64,000 nucleotides of DNA from Nereocystis luetkeana. Lineage: Eukaryota > Sar > Phaeophyceae > Laminariales > Laminariaceae. The stretch covers positions 4,949,567-5,013,566 of the forward strand of contig JARUPZ010000026.1 in the NCBI GenBank assembly GCA_031213475.1, written 5' to 3'. Shown one piece after another: positions 22,501 to 29,079 of the stretch. The position numbers were made by a program, and so were the translations under genes. Below the pieces are notes generated by a model, which saw only the letters and a program-made list of their open reading frames with translations, did no database searches and was not told the origin of the DNA. Position 1 is the stretch's first letter. Every line of letters begins with the position of its first letter.

Positions 22501-24116
22501 TACCATGTTACTTACCGTTAGTATAGAAGTCGCCGTTCGAAGAGAAGAACGGTGACATGACCTGAACAAGGAAAACCCGGCACACCCAGTAGTAGGTATG
22601 GCAAAATCCTCAGGAGAGAATAATAGGAAGTGATATATATCATGCCATTCTTTTTTGTAGCCATTCTTTTTTTTTTACCGACCGGTAAAAAAAAAAAAAA
22701 AAAAAATACTCGTACATCAAAAATATTTATTTGCTGGTTCGCGTTGACTTTTTTTAGCATTATCCCCTTTATAGAATCGCACTCCCATATATATGTGGGG
22801 ACAAAACACTCTACTTACAAGTAGTTTGTCCCCAAAACGGGACTGGGGTCCTGAAAGGGCTATAAATTAAATTCGGTTCGTTCAATTGAAACCTTTTTTT
22901 TTTTGTTTCCACCCTTCTTCTTCTGTGTAGGGCTGCAGTCCCTCTTTCTTTGGCGACAATAAACCGCTCTATAGAGGCGTTCTTCTACGATAGAGGTTCA
23001 CCCTAAAAATTATGAGGCTCCTCGCTCGCTTGCCGAGCTCGATACCACATCCGAAAACTGACTTCAGCAATAATCAAAATGCATCGCGGGGAATAATCCC
23101 CATGGATGGGCCCGAGTCTACAAGACTTTTTTTTTCGAAATGAAGATGGGCATTCCGACGATTTGGGGTCTAGGAACCCCGTCTTTCAGAAACAAAATAG
23201 CGGAAATGTGCTACCTCTATCGTAGAACGGGTCTATATTCAAGTAGTTTGTACCTAAAACGGGGCCGACTGTAGTCCTGAAGAGGTCGACCCCCCTCCCG
23301 AAAATGACCCCGACGACGACACCGGCCTGGGGGGTAAGTTCGGTGACAAAAACCTCGCCGTGGGAGAAAGAGAACGTTTACAATAAGCTCCCTTCTCTGT
23401 AACACCTTCTAGGCCGTAAGAAGGAGACAACGAGGTAGGCTTGGTGCATGGGTTTCCTTTCGCCTCCGAGGTTTTTGCTTCTTTCGGGAAAGTTACGAGT
23501 GATCCATGTTGAAGATCATGCTGCACATTGTCGGATGGCAAGATAAATAATACATACATGCGTACATGCATACGTACGTACGGAAATCATTAAAACAACG
23601 ATGAGAAGCAGTACAATTTTGTTTTTTACCGGTAACAATACATACCAGGCGCCTGGTAAAACCAATCCATGATTTACGTTCCAACTATTAAATTGAAATG
23701 GTTGACGTTGACTTTTTCGTCTTTCCGTTGGTTGACGGACCGTTTCTTAACCCCCCCTCCCTCCCTCCCTCCTGGTCTCGAACGTGACGCGGCGGCGGCA
23801 CTGAAAGGGGGTCATGCTCGGCGTGGACGTCGTCGGCGACAACACCGCTGATGAGCTCCTAGGCCCTAAAAAGCGCAAGGGGGGCAAAAAAGTTTCGAAA
23901 ATCGACTCGGACTGCAAAGCCGAGGACGAGGACGAGGAAGAGCTTCCGGCCTGGCAAGACCAGCCCTCCATCCCGGAATTCCATGCCGACACCGTCATCA
24001 TCGGCGGCAGCAGCAGCAGCAGCAGCGGAAGGTACGTGTGGTTTTTCGGGTCCTGCCAACGACGCCATTCGTCGGGGGGGGGTGGTACCATAGCCGCGGA
24101 AAGCGCGAGAGCGTGA
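228..24116 (+). CDS. Cys-rich, multi-pass membrane protein (TRP/receptor-like, stramenopile type), 3' part, 15 exons
   Basis: Exons 228-335, 1777-1846, 2666-2814, 4055-4862, 7403-7425, 8926-9065, 9821-10316, 11377-11460, 12421-12553, 13258-13370, 16850-16942, 17918-18018, 19309-19372, 20963-21151 and 23808-24116 join with GT-AG borders and matching phases. Order in the protein: a Cys-rich region (GYWR, ACKGG, CNDGYEG, CSVC, CHEC) at residues 1-80; a first membrane span at about 88-109; a Gly-rich loop; spans KFKIVIVVWQISGAF, then IFSLDLGWILSATCV, then TIGPLILLGLLGVTFYL; a polar loop at about 450-598; LIILYLVYSQVSTVVFQTFAC; YAGFMIALYPFGIPAAFCYL; a span after FECMRRLLLTG; two spans in exon 14; and an acidic, serine-rich tail. 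Large families of such proteins occur in brown algae, with long repeat-bearing ectodomains upstream. Location in the plasma membrane and a sensing or channel role are inferences; I know of no proven function. The 5' end is outside the window. The last exon is read through to TGA at 24114-24116, but a possible donor at 24032 could extend the gene. Confidence 0.85.
336..1776. other. Intron with two pairs of diverged short duplications
   Basis: No coding signal. About 985-1060 and 1115-1180 are related (ATGCTTCGG, GCGCGTGAGAC, TCCGTATATATA), as are about 1235-1275 and 1335-1368 (AAACGTCGA, GGGGACA). Confidence 0.5.
1777..1846 (+). CDS. Membrane-protein gene, exon 2 (ACKGG...CNDGYEG)
   Basis: Seventy nt from acceptor ACACAG to donor GTGAGT. 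Phase 0 in, phase 1 out. An earlier acceptor at 1680 after a strong pyrimidine tract would also stay open, but the 1777 start gives the continuous motif CFNE-AACKGG expected from the family. Confidence 0.75.
2666..2814 (+). CDS. Membrane-protein gene, exon 3 (CxxC pair and first membrane span)
   Basis: Carries CSVCSSGYG and CHECSEGFKGG directly followed by a strongly hydrophobic stretch, FFLLSVALVLALAVVALLAV. It therefore marks the boundary between ectodomain and membrane domain. Phase 1 in (the joined codon is GTG), phase 0 out, donor GTGAGA. Confidence 0.85.
2880..3020. repeat. AT-rich microsatellite, TATATA/GAAGTA units
   Basis: Imperfect tandem units built from TATATATA, TTATATCACA and TATAGAAGTA in the intron after exon 3. 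Confidence 0.8.
3606..3714 (+). mobile_element. TTACGGGGG foldback MITE, near-complete reference copy
   Basis: Both ends are present. The left end begins TTACGGGG and continues CCATAGTTAATAGGACC; the right end is its reverse complement, GGTCCTATTAACTATGG to CCCCCGTAA. The TA flanks suggest a 2-bp TA target duplication, as for Tc1/mariner-like elements. The roughly 105-bp body has no coding capacity. Copies of this family recur throughout the window and are listed separately. Plus orientation is defined here by CATTTTTACTAAC in the middle. Confidence 0.9.
4055..4862 (+). CDS. Membrane-protein gene, exon 4 (long Gly-rich loop, start of span 2)
   Basis: The largest exon, 808 nt. It begins at a CAG acceptor (4052-4054) and ends ATA G before GTGGGC. 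It encodes a basic and serine-rich start, two long glycine runs from GGC/GGT repeats, a run of diverse residues, and LPLSKFKIVI, the beginning of the second membrane span. The loop is low complexity and probably cytoplasmic. An unspliced stretch or an extra small intron inside the G-rich part cannot be excluded. Confidence 0.75.
4324..4368 (+). repeat. Coding GGC/GGT triplet repeat (poly-Gly run 1)
   Basis: A mixed GGC/GGT triplet run in frame inside exon 4, encoding about 15 glycines after STV. Mixed codons suggest an older run than the second one. Confidence 0.85.
4679..4723 (+). repeat. Coding pure GGT repeat (poly-Gly run 2)
   Basis: Fifteen uninterrupted GGT triplets in frame in exon 4, followed by PGQ. 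Pure triplets imply recent expansion, so the protein loop probably varies in length between individuals. Confidence 0.85.
4969..5057. mobile_element. GCAGTCCCGTTTTGGGG foldback repeat (F2), near-complete
   Basis: Inverted ends GAACCGCAGTCCCGTTTTGG and CCAAAACGGGACTGCGGCTC around a short AT-rich centre (TCAAATTTCAAGTAG). Total about 90 bp, so the whole element can fold into one hairpin. This is a second, unrelated non-coding foldback family. Confidence 0.85.
5351..5430. mobile_element. F2 foldback repeat, second copy
   Basis: Ends ACCGCAGTCCCGTTTTGGAG and CCCAAAACGGGACTGCAGCT, with a different centre (TCAAAATTATGAGCAG). It lies only about 300 bp from the previous copy in the same intron. Confidence 0.8.
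5531..5540 (+). promoter_or_regulatory. Candidate recursive (zero-length exon) splice site
   Basis: A T-run followed by GGTGCCACAG directly abuts GTACGT, a joined acceptor and donor in the 2.5-kb intron between exon 4 and the microexon. It matches the form of ratchet points used to remove long introns in pieces. Single-sequence evidence only. Confidence 0.3.
6168..6400 (+). repeat. R3 dispersed repeat, longest copy
   Basis: A G-run, then TGTACTCGATAGGAGAGATG, CTCATGCATGGCC, GACCCTCGCACCCCTACAATG, CCGGGACGGAGCATGTCGGG, GACCAGGCAGACATTGCCTG and GTGAGGTGTCCGGCGAGTCG, ending near CCGCTTGTGAGGCGGAC. No ORF, no terminal inverted repeat and no poly-A tail are visible, so the class is unknown. Confidence 0.8.
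6794..6877. mobile_element. F2 foldback repeat, third copy in the same intron
   Basis: Left end TTTTAGGACCGCAGTCCCG, right end CCCCAAAACGGGACTGCG. The outer right end is diverged (ATTTGCCGG). Confidence 0.8.
7403..7425 (+). CDS. Membrane-protein gene, 23-nt microexon (VVWQISGA)
   Basis: A very short exon between acceptor GGGCAG and donor GTAAGC. It takes the single G left by exon 4 (G+TG = Val) and returns to phase 0, exactly the phase change needed between exons 4 and 6. The joined protein reads SKFKIVI-VVWQISGA-FADVTNVG, one continuous membrane helix and the pattern expected for the family. Confidence 0.8.
7475..7890. other. Intron stretch with a repeated GCAGCCATGGCGAGACACCC block
   Basis: GCAGCCATGGCGAGACACCC occurs at about 7477-7496 and again at about 7866-7885, with diverged flanks. 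No coding signal otherwise between 7426 and 8925. Confidence 0.5.
8053..8130. repeat. ATCACACTAGGGTGATA repeat, short copy
   Basis: Contains CACTATCACACTAGGGTGAT and CACACCCCCTCGACAACGG. Related stretches lie at about 27395-27540 and 42810-42905. Confidence 0.6.
8545..8712 (+). repeat. R3 dispersed repeat, copy with 5' G-run
   Basis: G-runs at 8529-8567, then GGAAAGATGTACTCGATCTC, CATGCATGGCC and ACGGAGCATATCGGG. It stops in a second G-run near 8705. Confidence 0.75.
8926..9065 (+). CDS. Membrane-protein gene, exon 6 (span 3)
   Basis: From acceptor TGTGCAG after a T-run to donor GTGAGT. Encodes FADVTNVGFPPIYEKFLS and then IFSLDLGWILSATCVAAGVG. Phase 0 in, phase 2 out. The FSLDLGWILSA motif is one of the most conserved parts of this family. 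Confidence 0.9.
9300..9665 (+). repeat. Intronic VNTR: GTTATG/GGGTT units, then GTGTT and CTACTA microsatellites
   Basis: A unit containing GTTATGCTCTGTTCTATTGT and GGGTTGGGATGGG repeats twice (about 9413-9477 and, partly, 9329-9412). A GTGTT run (9498-9570) and a CTACTACTG run (9573-9662) follow. Several runs of at least four G-triplets could form a G-quadruplex. Apparent ORFs here are repeat artefacts. Confidence 0.85.
9821..10316 (+). CDS. Membrane-protein gene, exon 7 (span 4 and polar loop)
   Basis: Starts after GCGCGCAG with one base completing a Leu codon, giving TVTIGPLILLGLLGVTFYLG and then about 145 polar residues rich in Ser, Thr, Gly, Arg and Asp. Ends DLNQ before GTGAGC in phase 0. 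The loop is probably cytoplasmic and looks disordered. Confidence 0.85.
10360..10645 (+). repeat. R3 dispersed repeat, two partial copies in tandem
   Basis: CATGCATGGGCGTAGTCG at 10376, then a G-run and ACTCGATAGGAGAGACGTAC at 10431 with CATGCATGGCC at 10460 and again at 10512, and CTACAATGCCAAGACGGGGC further on. The head is duplicated and the 3' half is present once. Confidence 0.7.
11377..11460 (+). CDS. Membrane-protein gene, exon 8 (span 5)
   Basis: Eighty-four nt, phase 0 on both sides, acceptor CCCGAGCAG, donor GTGAGT. Encodes TRMWELFARHTTMTLIILYL and VYSQVSTV, which joins exon 9 to form the family signature VYS-VS-TVFQTFAC. Confidence 0.88.
11505..11695. repeat. Intronic direct repeat, about 60 bp, two copies
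   Basis: About 11508-11565 and 11636-11692 share TATGGACC, TGTGGAATCCAAA and CATTCC-CACATTT. They lie in the intron between exons 8 and 9. Confidence 0.6.
12421..12553 (+). CDS. Membrane-protein gene, exon 9 (FQTFACD, LRAD, IQCD motifs)
   Basis: Acceptor CCCGGCAG, donor GTGAGT, phase 0 in and 1 out. Encodes VFQTFACDHYSEINKHYLRA followed by DGRIQCD and YMVYAGFMIAL. The two cysteines and LRAD-IQC are highly conserved in the family and are likely extracellular between two spans. Confidence 0.9.
13258..13370 (+). CDS. Membrane-protein gene, exon 10 (YPFGIPAAFCYL)
   Basis: Begins after GCGCGCAG. The split codon becomes TAC (Tyr), giving YPFGIPAAFCYLLVRQR, then a polar segment ending RHVV before GTAAGC in phase 0. 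The Pro-rich YPxGIP motif closing a span is typical of the family. Confidence 0.88.
13920..13946. repeat. Poly-G run of about 25
   Basis: One of many long G or C homopolymers in the window. Others are at 13383-13403, 16686-16715, 25899-25920, 30149-30176 and 30549-30577. This one is not next to a recognised repeat. Confidence 0.9.
14635..14878 (+). mobile_element. MITE interrupted by another MITE (outer copy)
   Basis: The left half runs from 14635 to 14733 and the right half from 14841 to 14878 (AGAATATTTGGTCCTGTTAA). Together they rebuild one element. The left half also carries two TACCWGGTA-type insertions, at 14664-14672 and 14690-14712. Confidence 0.85.
14734..14838 (-). mobile_element. 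Inner MITE nested in the outer copy
   Basis: A complete element from TTACGGGG to CCCCCGTAA, opposite in orientation to the outer copy and flanked by TA on both sides (14732-14733 and 14839-14840). The outer sequence continues directly after the second TA, so the insertion duplicated TA. Confidence 0.88.
15495..15750 (+). repeat. GATCTGTAT dispersed repeat
   Basis: Tandem TGTATGATC at 15528-15560, then GGATCTGTATGACACCTACA, ATCCTGCACAACC and TAGATAGATAGATCAGATAG. The same order is found at about 26935-27195 and, inverted, at about 54595-54815. The element is non-coding. Confidence 0.65.
16850..16942 (+). CDS. Membrane-protein gene, exon 11
   Basis: Thirty-one codons, phase 0 on both sides, acceptor GTTGCAG, donor GTGCGT. 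Encodes an amphipathic linker ending FLWNSYYPNRYYFE, which leads directly into VFECMRR of exon 12. Confidence 0.88.
17031..17139 (+). mobile_element. TTACGGGGG foldback MITE
   Basis: Both ends intact (TACGGGGGACCATAGTTAAT and ACTATGGTCCCCCGTA), about 90 bp after exon 11 in the intron. Confidence 0.88.
17250..17545 (-). repeat. Dispersed repeat, related to 31815-32170 (possible SINE)
   Basis: Shares CCTTGAATGAGGCTG, AGCCCG, CACGAAAGGAAT, GAGTACCGGCTT and CCAGGGATACAAAG with the copy near 31815-32120. The strand is assigned from the tRNA-like head of that other copy, which is missing here. Confidence 0.55.
17694..17813 (-). mobile_element. TTACGGGGG foldback MITE, reverse orientation
   Basis: Left end TTACGGGGGACCATAG, centre AAATATTGTCGGTAAAAATG, right end CCCCCCGTAATA. 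About 100 bp upstream of exon 12. Confidence 0.85.
17918..18018 (+). CDS. Membrane-protein gene, exon 12 (FECMRRLLLTG span)
   Basis: Acceptor GCGGCAG, donor GTACGG, phase 0 in and 2 out. Encodes VFECMRRLLLTGLLVFVPNT and a second hydrophobic part ending CIFAFI. The RR-LLTG start of the span is conserved in the family. Confidence 0.9.
18296..18642 (+). mobile_element. Three MITE copies head to tail
   Basis: Copies at about 18296-18414, 18419-18529 and 18534-18642, separated by only TATTAATAT-like bases. The second and third are nearly identical, and the first two share the right-end variant ATTGACTATGCCCCC, so the trio probably arose by local duplication. The first carries TACCTGGTA at 18346-18354. 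Confidence 0.85.
19309..19372 (+). CDS. Membrane-protein gene, exon 13
   Basis: Sixty-four nt between CTGACAG and GTGAGA. The first base completes a Ser codon. Encodes LLAFELQRPHIDGLEIQLYR plus Thr, a short charged link between two spans. Confidence 0.85.
19380..19690 (+). repeat. (AATC)n microsatellite
   Basis: An imperfect AATCAATCAATC run in the intron after exon 13, purest at 19530-19568. Confidence 0.9.
19790..19852. repeat. 11-bp tandem repeat GGAAAATATTC
   Basis: Four to five copies in a row, the last ones diverging to GGAAAACATTC and GGAAACTTC. Confidence 0.8.
20574..20792 (-). mobile_element. Two adjoining MITE copies, second lacking its left end
   Basis: The first copy runs from 20574 to 20679. 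The second starts at GTAAATAGGACC (20681) without its own CGGGGG end and finishes CCCCCGTAAATA. The second carries two overlapping TACCAGGTA units at 20723-20738. Confidence 0.8.
20963..21151 (+). CDS. Membrane-protein gene, exon 14 (last two spans)
   Basis: Sixty-three codons, phase 0 on both sides. Encodes GCLVIFFTNFLALIIQAEL, a short polar loop (TDEASSG) and IYSVLLILVHVFFLLSICWN, ending KATFSRRHVQ. It completes the membrane domain. Confidence 0.9.
21688..21796 (+). mobile_element. TTACGGGGG foldback MITE
   Basis: Complete, between TA at 21688 and TA at 21795, in the intron between exons 14 and 15. Confidence 0.9.
22794..22865. mobile_element. F2 foldback repeat, left end lost
   Basis: GTGGGGACAAAACACTC, then TTTGTCCCCAAAACGGGACT and TCCTGAAAGGG. 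Two more degraded pieces of the family lie at about 22928-22975 and 23226-23290. Confidence 0.6.
23808..24116 (+). CDS. Membrane-protein gene, terminal exon (acidic, Ser-rich tail)
   Basis: An in-frame stop at 23802 forces the acceptor to AAAG at 23804-23807. The phase (0) fits exon 14. Encodes a KKRKGGKK basic patch, an acidic stretch (EDEDEEE), a poly-Ser run from AGC repeats, and a stop at 24114-24116. A GTACGT at 24032 is a possible donor. If it is used, the tail continues from an acceptor near 24264 and ends inside the MITE at 24294. The 3' end is therefore the least certain part of the gene. Confidence 0.65.
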   Translation, partial: GVMLGVDVVGDNTADELLGPKKRKGGKKVSKIDSDCKAEDEDEEELPAWQDQPSIPEFHADTVIIGGSSSSSSGRYVWFFGSCQRRHSSGGGGTIAAESARA

Positions 24117-24293
24117 GTCAGCAACGTTCGATGGAAATCGACGAGCACAGTGGGAATGCCGAGTGAACCCTGCATGCGCGATCAAAATGCAATGAAGGCA
24201 CTTGTATGCTGGGGGGGGCGGGGGAGAAGGGTCACGACACCTGTGACCACGGCTTGTTGTTCAGAAGAAGCTGGAGAGTAAAGGTGGTGATAC

Positions 24294-24423
24294 TATCACG
24301 GGGGACCATAGTTAATGGGACCCATGGTATACGAAGTACATACATAAAAACCTACTTCCGAGTATATATTTAACCATTTTTACTAACAATATTTGGTCCT
24401 TTTAACTATGGGTTCCCGTATTA
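24294..24423 (+). mobile_element. MITE with two extra insertions at TA
   Basis: Ends ATCACGGGGGACCATAG and ACTATGGGTTCCCGTA. Extra bases after GGTATAC (GAAGTACATAC) and after ACCTA (CTTCCGAGTA) lengthen it to about 130 bp. It lies about 180 bp beyond the proposed stop of the membrane-protein gene. Confidence 0.8.
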
Positions 24424-25229
24424 GGAAAAAAAAAGAAGTGTACACCATCTGATAAAATGGTTGACCGTATCCGGTGTAAGCTCAACCTTCCCTGGTATAA
24501 AAGGTGTATTGCCCCTTCGGGCAAAACGTTGAGTCACCAATACCTATCCCAGGAGCATAGATTACAGCAATGCCGTGCCTTTAACATACCGTGGTTTATC
24601 AGTATGCCCCCTGGAAGGTCTGTGCAAGTCAAGAGTCCAGGCCTACAACGGTGGATATGGGCGCGGGGGGGGCGTACTTATTTGTTTGCTTGTCTTAATC
24701 ATTATCCGTTGACCACGCATCCCTTTCGAGACGGAGCTGAGGGGGGGGGGGGTCATATTGTTTGCCACCTTGCCCGGATACGATGGGATGAGTTTTGGAG
24801 GTTACTCTTCAACCGTAGTAGATGCGCGGGAAGGGGTGTCCTACTGTACTATTCGGCCTTGAGAATAAACCTTTTGAAGCTTATTCAACGCTATTCATGA
24901 TGTCCCTATGAAGTGCGGCCGGCCCATTCGGATCGAAGACGATGACATGGTTGACGGCTCTCTAGCCCCCCTTGACGAGACGCCATCCAAAAGGAACTCC
25001 CCTCACTAAAAGTAGTATTGATAGTATACTTCACCAGGTCTGTGCTGCCGCGCTCAAGATACGGGTTGGGGAAGCGATGCGACCGACAGCAGAACACAAA
25101 CCAGGTGTATGTGCAATGCGTACTTATAATGTTTAGCGTTACTTGTCCGTATCCTCCGAAATGGTTGGTTCCGTGCCAATTTTAGCCTTTGTGTGCGCAA
25201 ACGTAGGTTCCGATTGGACGCAATTCATC

Positions 25230-25462
25230 CCGTCATTTATCTCCCTCCCTCCCTCCCTCCCTCCCCCCCCTCCCTTCCCGCAATCGCCTCTATATTAGGA
25301 ATGGCAACGATGATCCCGGGAAAAAAGCAGGTATCAACTCAACGACGACTCCTGCTGCTGCTGCTCCTTCTGCTGCTGCTCCTGCTCCTCCTGCTGCTGC
25401 TTCTGCTCCTGCTCATGCTCCTGCTCCAGCTCCTGCTGCTGCTCCTGCTGCTCTACACCCCA
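25230..25462 (+). repeat. CCCT run and CTG/CTC triplet repeat
   Basis: A (CCCT)n run at about 25241-25265 and mixed CTG/CTC/CTT triplets at 25350-25455. The 91-residue Leu-run ORF here is a consequence of the repeat. Confidence 0.85.
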
Positions 25463-26034
25463 CTCTAGTCTAGCTAGTATGTTGCCTCGTCATGCCACGC
25501 CGACACAGGAAACAAACAGCAACTAGACTGTTCTGCTGTGGTTCGCTGCTCCAACTTCATTCGGCAGAATCCGGCAAAACCAAAAAAAAAACACACACAC
25601 ACACGTCACGCCTCTCTCAAGGCGCAGCAAGTATCTCTCTCGGTGAGGTATATCAGTACACATACATTACTGGCGATGTATACGCGTTGATGGTCCCAGA
25701 CGAGATTTTTCGGACAAAAAAAAACTTTTTTTTTCTATTTTTTCATGAACGAGATATATTTTCAGAAAAAAAAAAGTTGTTTTGGTTGTGTGCACCCCCC
25801 CCGCCCCCATCTCGTTTAGGAGAGAAAAAATGATAGTGGGAAGACCTCGATGAGAGATATGTCAAAAACTAGCATTTTCGTGAAGTGTGAACCCTACCCC
25901 CCCCCCCCCCCCCCCCCCCCCATCATCCCCCATTCGGAGCACGTTGTCCCCCGAAAGCCGTGTTGTACGGTGTAAACAGGGCGAAGCATAGTCCCCGCTC
26001 GCACGCGGCAGCGGGGGGCGGGGGGCGGGGGCGG

Positions 26035-26330
26035 GGGGTGGGGGTGTACTCGATAGGAGAGATGCACTCGATCTCATGCTTAGCCGTACCGTAGTCGTAT
26101 GAGCATAGACGGCGGGAAAGGGGGGGGGGGGGGTACTCGACAACATGCATGGCCGCTTAGTCGCAAGGTCATAGAGCCTCGCAGCCCTACACCGCCGGAA
26201 CGGAGCACGTCGAGCTTTCACCGACCAGGCAGGAAGACATGTTTTTGCTTGCTTGCACAGAAGCGCGAAATGACGCGTGAGGCGTTGGGCGAGTCGTCGC
26301 ACGAAGGGTGCGCTGCATTTTGCCTCGAGC
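26035..26330 (+). repeat. R3 dispersed repeat, interrupted copy
   Basis: A G-run, GTACTCGATAGGAGAGATGC, a second G-run at 26121-26132, ATGCATGGCC, CTCGCAGCCCTACACCGCCG, GGAACGGAGCACGTCGAGC, GACCAGGCAGG, then CGCGAAATGACGCGTGAGGC and CGAGTCG. The duplicated head resembles that of the copy at 10360. Confidence 0.7.
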
Positions 26331-26716
26331 AGCTTGAGACGCAGACTTTCCTTGGATGGAAAAGGGGGAGGAGGGCGGGGGGGGGGGGGGAGTTTTTGCA
26401 CTAGAATAAAAAGCGAAGAAGGTATACTTCGTGCATAGTTAGCGCACACAGGTATGAATTTTCTGACGTTTGTTTATCAAAATAGTACATGCTCGTGGTA
26501 GCTATTGGGCGTGTTTTTTGGCGAGCGCGCTCCAAACCAGCGCCACCGCCAGACAAAGCCCCTCTTTTTTGTTTTTCCGCTGAATGTGTGAATTGGCGCG
26601 GCACAACGCGCTTATTTCTTAGTGTTAGTGTTTTATGGGGGAGGGGGAACGGCCAGCGTTTGATGGGGACCGGTCTACTACTACGGCTGGCTGTCGTTGG
26701 GTCCCTCGCGATGGTG

Positions 26717-26751
<35 letters not shown>

Positions 26752-26934
26752 ATTGATGATGATGATGGTGGTGGTGGTGGCTGGGATCAACGCTCCGCGT
26801 ACAGCACTTTCATCACATGCAGGTTACTTCCTGACGGAGCCCACGTTTTCTTTTGTGCATGTTAGGCACACGATAAGCTTGTTATGGTGGTGTAGTTGAG
26901 AAACGTTACACAGCTCGTATAGATCAGCGATTCC

Positions 26935-27195
26935 CACTCGACCAAGATCTAGATAGTTCGAGGGCAGATAGATTCCTGACCTGCATATCCGTATGATCTG
27001 TATGATCTGTATGATCTGTATGATCTGTATGATCTAGCTCCTCATGTTTGCCGCGTGGGAGTTGTCTGTCTTGCATGATCTGTGGACCGTTTTTCCTGTG
27101 TTGGGATCTGTACCATATACAGATCCTGCACAGCAACACATTACGCACGATCTACACGATCTACCCCTAGACAGACAGATCATGATCTACCTGTC
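26935..27195 (+). repeat. GATCTGTAT dispersed repeat, second copy
   Basis: Five TGTATGATC units at 26996-27032, then TGCATGATCTGTGG, GGGATCTGTACC, CAGATCCTGCACAGC and CATGATCTACCTGTCCGA, in the same order as at 15495. Confidence 0.65.
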
Positions 27196-27394
27196 CGACG
27201 TGTAGAAATTATGTAGTGTTAACGCACGTCAGTATATATATATATATATATGTGTGTAGTATGTAAGTAGACCATCAGCGGGGTTAGATGTCTGCGTTTC
27301 GTTTCTTGTCGGCGTCTCCGGCCGTGTCCGATCCGGCCACTAGCCGCGAGGCCAATAGTGAGCCAGCTCACAGGCGTATCTTACCAGTTACCGT

Positions 27395-27805
27395 GTCACA
27401 CGTGTGATGACACTACCACACGGGTGATAGCACTACCACACGGGTGATAGCACGATCACACCCCCTCGGACCAATTTCCACGCCGATTGCCTCGACGACA
27501 ACAACAAACGAGCGAGAGCGCGCAGATGCCGGCGGGGACGGTGCGTATGCTATGGAAAGTTTTCGACCAGACATTGTTCCAAAGCCATCATCGTTCTCTT
27601 GTTATGGAGAAAATCGATTGGTAAAAATAGCCCCAGGAGATGCGGTATCTCGTCACACCGGTGTTGTCTCAACACGCGTGTGCTACGTTGCCGCACGTGC
27701 GTTATTTTATCACCCGTATGTTACCTTATCACACGGGTGATATCTTATCACACGGGTGATATCTTATCACACGGGTGATATCTTATCACACGGGTGATAG
27801 TGTTA
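27395..27805. repeat. TCACACGGGTGATA palindromic minisatellite
   Basis: Units of ATCACACGGGTGATATCTT, 19 bp, in four near-perfect copies at about 27728-27800. Related single units occur at 27397-27450, and CACACCCCCTCGGACCAATT follows as in the copies at 8053 and 42810. ATCACACGGGTGAT is a near-palindrome. Confidence 0.8.
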
Positions 27806-28589
27806 TTTAGATGGTATAGGAATGCATAGGCGGTACCTCTTTCCTTTTGAGGGCTCCAGATGGGGCCGTACACGACTCGCGGGAACTTTTCTTGTTTGGG
27901 TAGCTTGCGCATTTGTTTGGGGAGTACAACGTAACGTTGGCTATTTTTTCGAAGGGCTACGTAGACGCGAGTAACGCGTTTCTTTAGGGAGTTCAACGTA
28001 ACGTTGGCCAACCTGGTAGGGCACACGAACTAGACGCATCCAGCTATGTTGTTAAAGGTTTTCAGACCACCGCCTCGCCTGGCTTTGATTGAGCTTTAGG
28101 TTTGATTTTTATGTTGTGGTCTACCAGACGATTTTCGACATCTCCGGCCGCTGTTTTTGGAGTACGAGACTTTTGGGGGGGGGGGAGTCCGGGGGGCGGG
28201 GGGGTTCGGTTCTGATATCGTCACCAACTCCCGGCACACGGCCGTATTTTGGTTTTTGTTTTCACAAGCGTTGTTGCTGCATACATGGATCCTCGATTAG
28301 CCGATTTTTCACTTTTTTTTGGGGGGCGGGTTCGGAGCGTTCTTGCTGTACATATGGATATCCGATTCTTCGAGACCATTTTAGTTTGTTTTTTTTCGAA
28401 GCGGCGTTCTTGCTGTATGAATATGTGTGACAGTCATCACGTAGTAGTAGTTGCTTTTCAGGCCATACCACACAGAGTTCTTGGTCAGTTCTCGGTCAGA
28501 ATTTTGACCACCGCCACACGCATCGCGAAACACCCTTGCTTCCCCCCCCGCCCCGGGATAGCTGACTGTGTTGATAGTTTTGCCATGTC

Positions 28590-28955
28590 GAAGCGTGCTT
28601 GTCGTGTGACGCGTTGATAGTTTTGCCAGGTCGCAAATACAACGACTTTTGCTAGCACGCTCACGCCCAGCCAGCACGCGCATTTGCCTCTTGTTCAAAA
28701 AAAGTTTTTTTAGTGCGTACGGTACGATCTTTGTTGCTTGTGGTGGCATGAGCACTTGTGATAGGGTGAATGAACCATGCTTGTCGTGGGACGCGTTGAT
28801 AGTTTTGCCAGGTCGCAAATACAACGGCTTTTGCTGGGCAGACTTCCGCCCCCCCACGCTCACGCTCAGCACGCGCATTTGCCTCTTTTGCCAAAAAAAT
28901 GTTTTTTTAGTGCGTACGGTACGATTTTTGCTGCTTGTGGTGACATGTGCACCAT
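28590..28955 (+). repeat. Tandem duplication, unit about 175 bp
   Basis: About 28597-28755 and 28779-28955 share GCTTGTCGTG, ACGCGTTGATAGTTTTGCCA, GGTCGCAAATACAACG, GCACGCGCATTTGCCTCTT, TTTTAGTGCGTACGGTACGA and TTGTGGTG. No reading frame is shared by both. Confidence 0.8.
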
Positions 28956-29079
28956 TAGGGTTTGGGGACGGACCACAGCACAGCGGCCGTCAGATTTTTT
29001 TGTTTGTTTTTTCCCTCCGACAAGAGGTGTACTGGTGCATGTATACCCTTCGTGGGGCCATACAAAAACCCGGGCTTGC

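Noticed and set aside
25193-25468. ORF with a run of more than 40 leucines
   Set aside because: A direct translation of a CTG/CTC triplet repeat with no coding context.
27728-27800. Possible CRISPR-like array
   Set aside because: Repeats are contiguous 19-bp units without unique spacers, in a eukaryotic setting.
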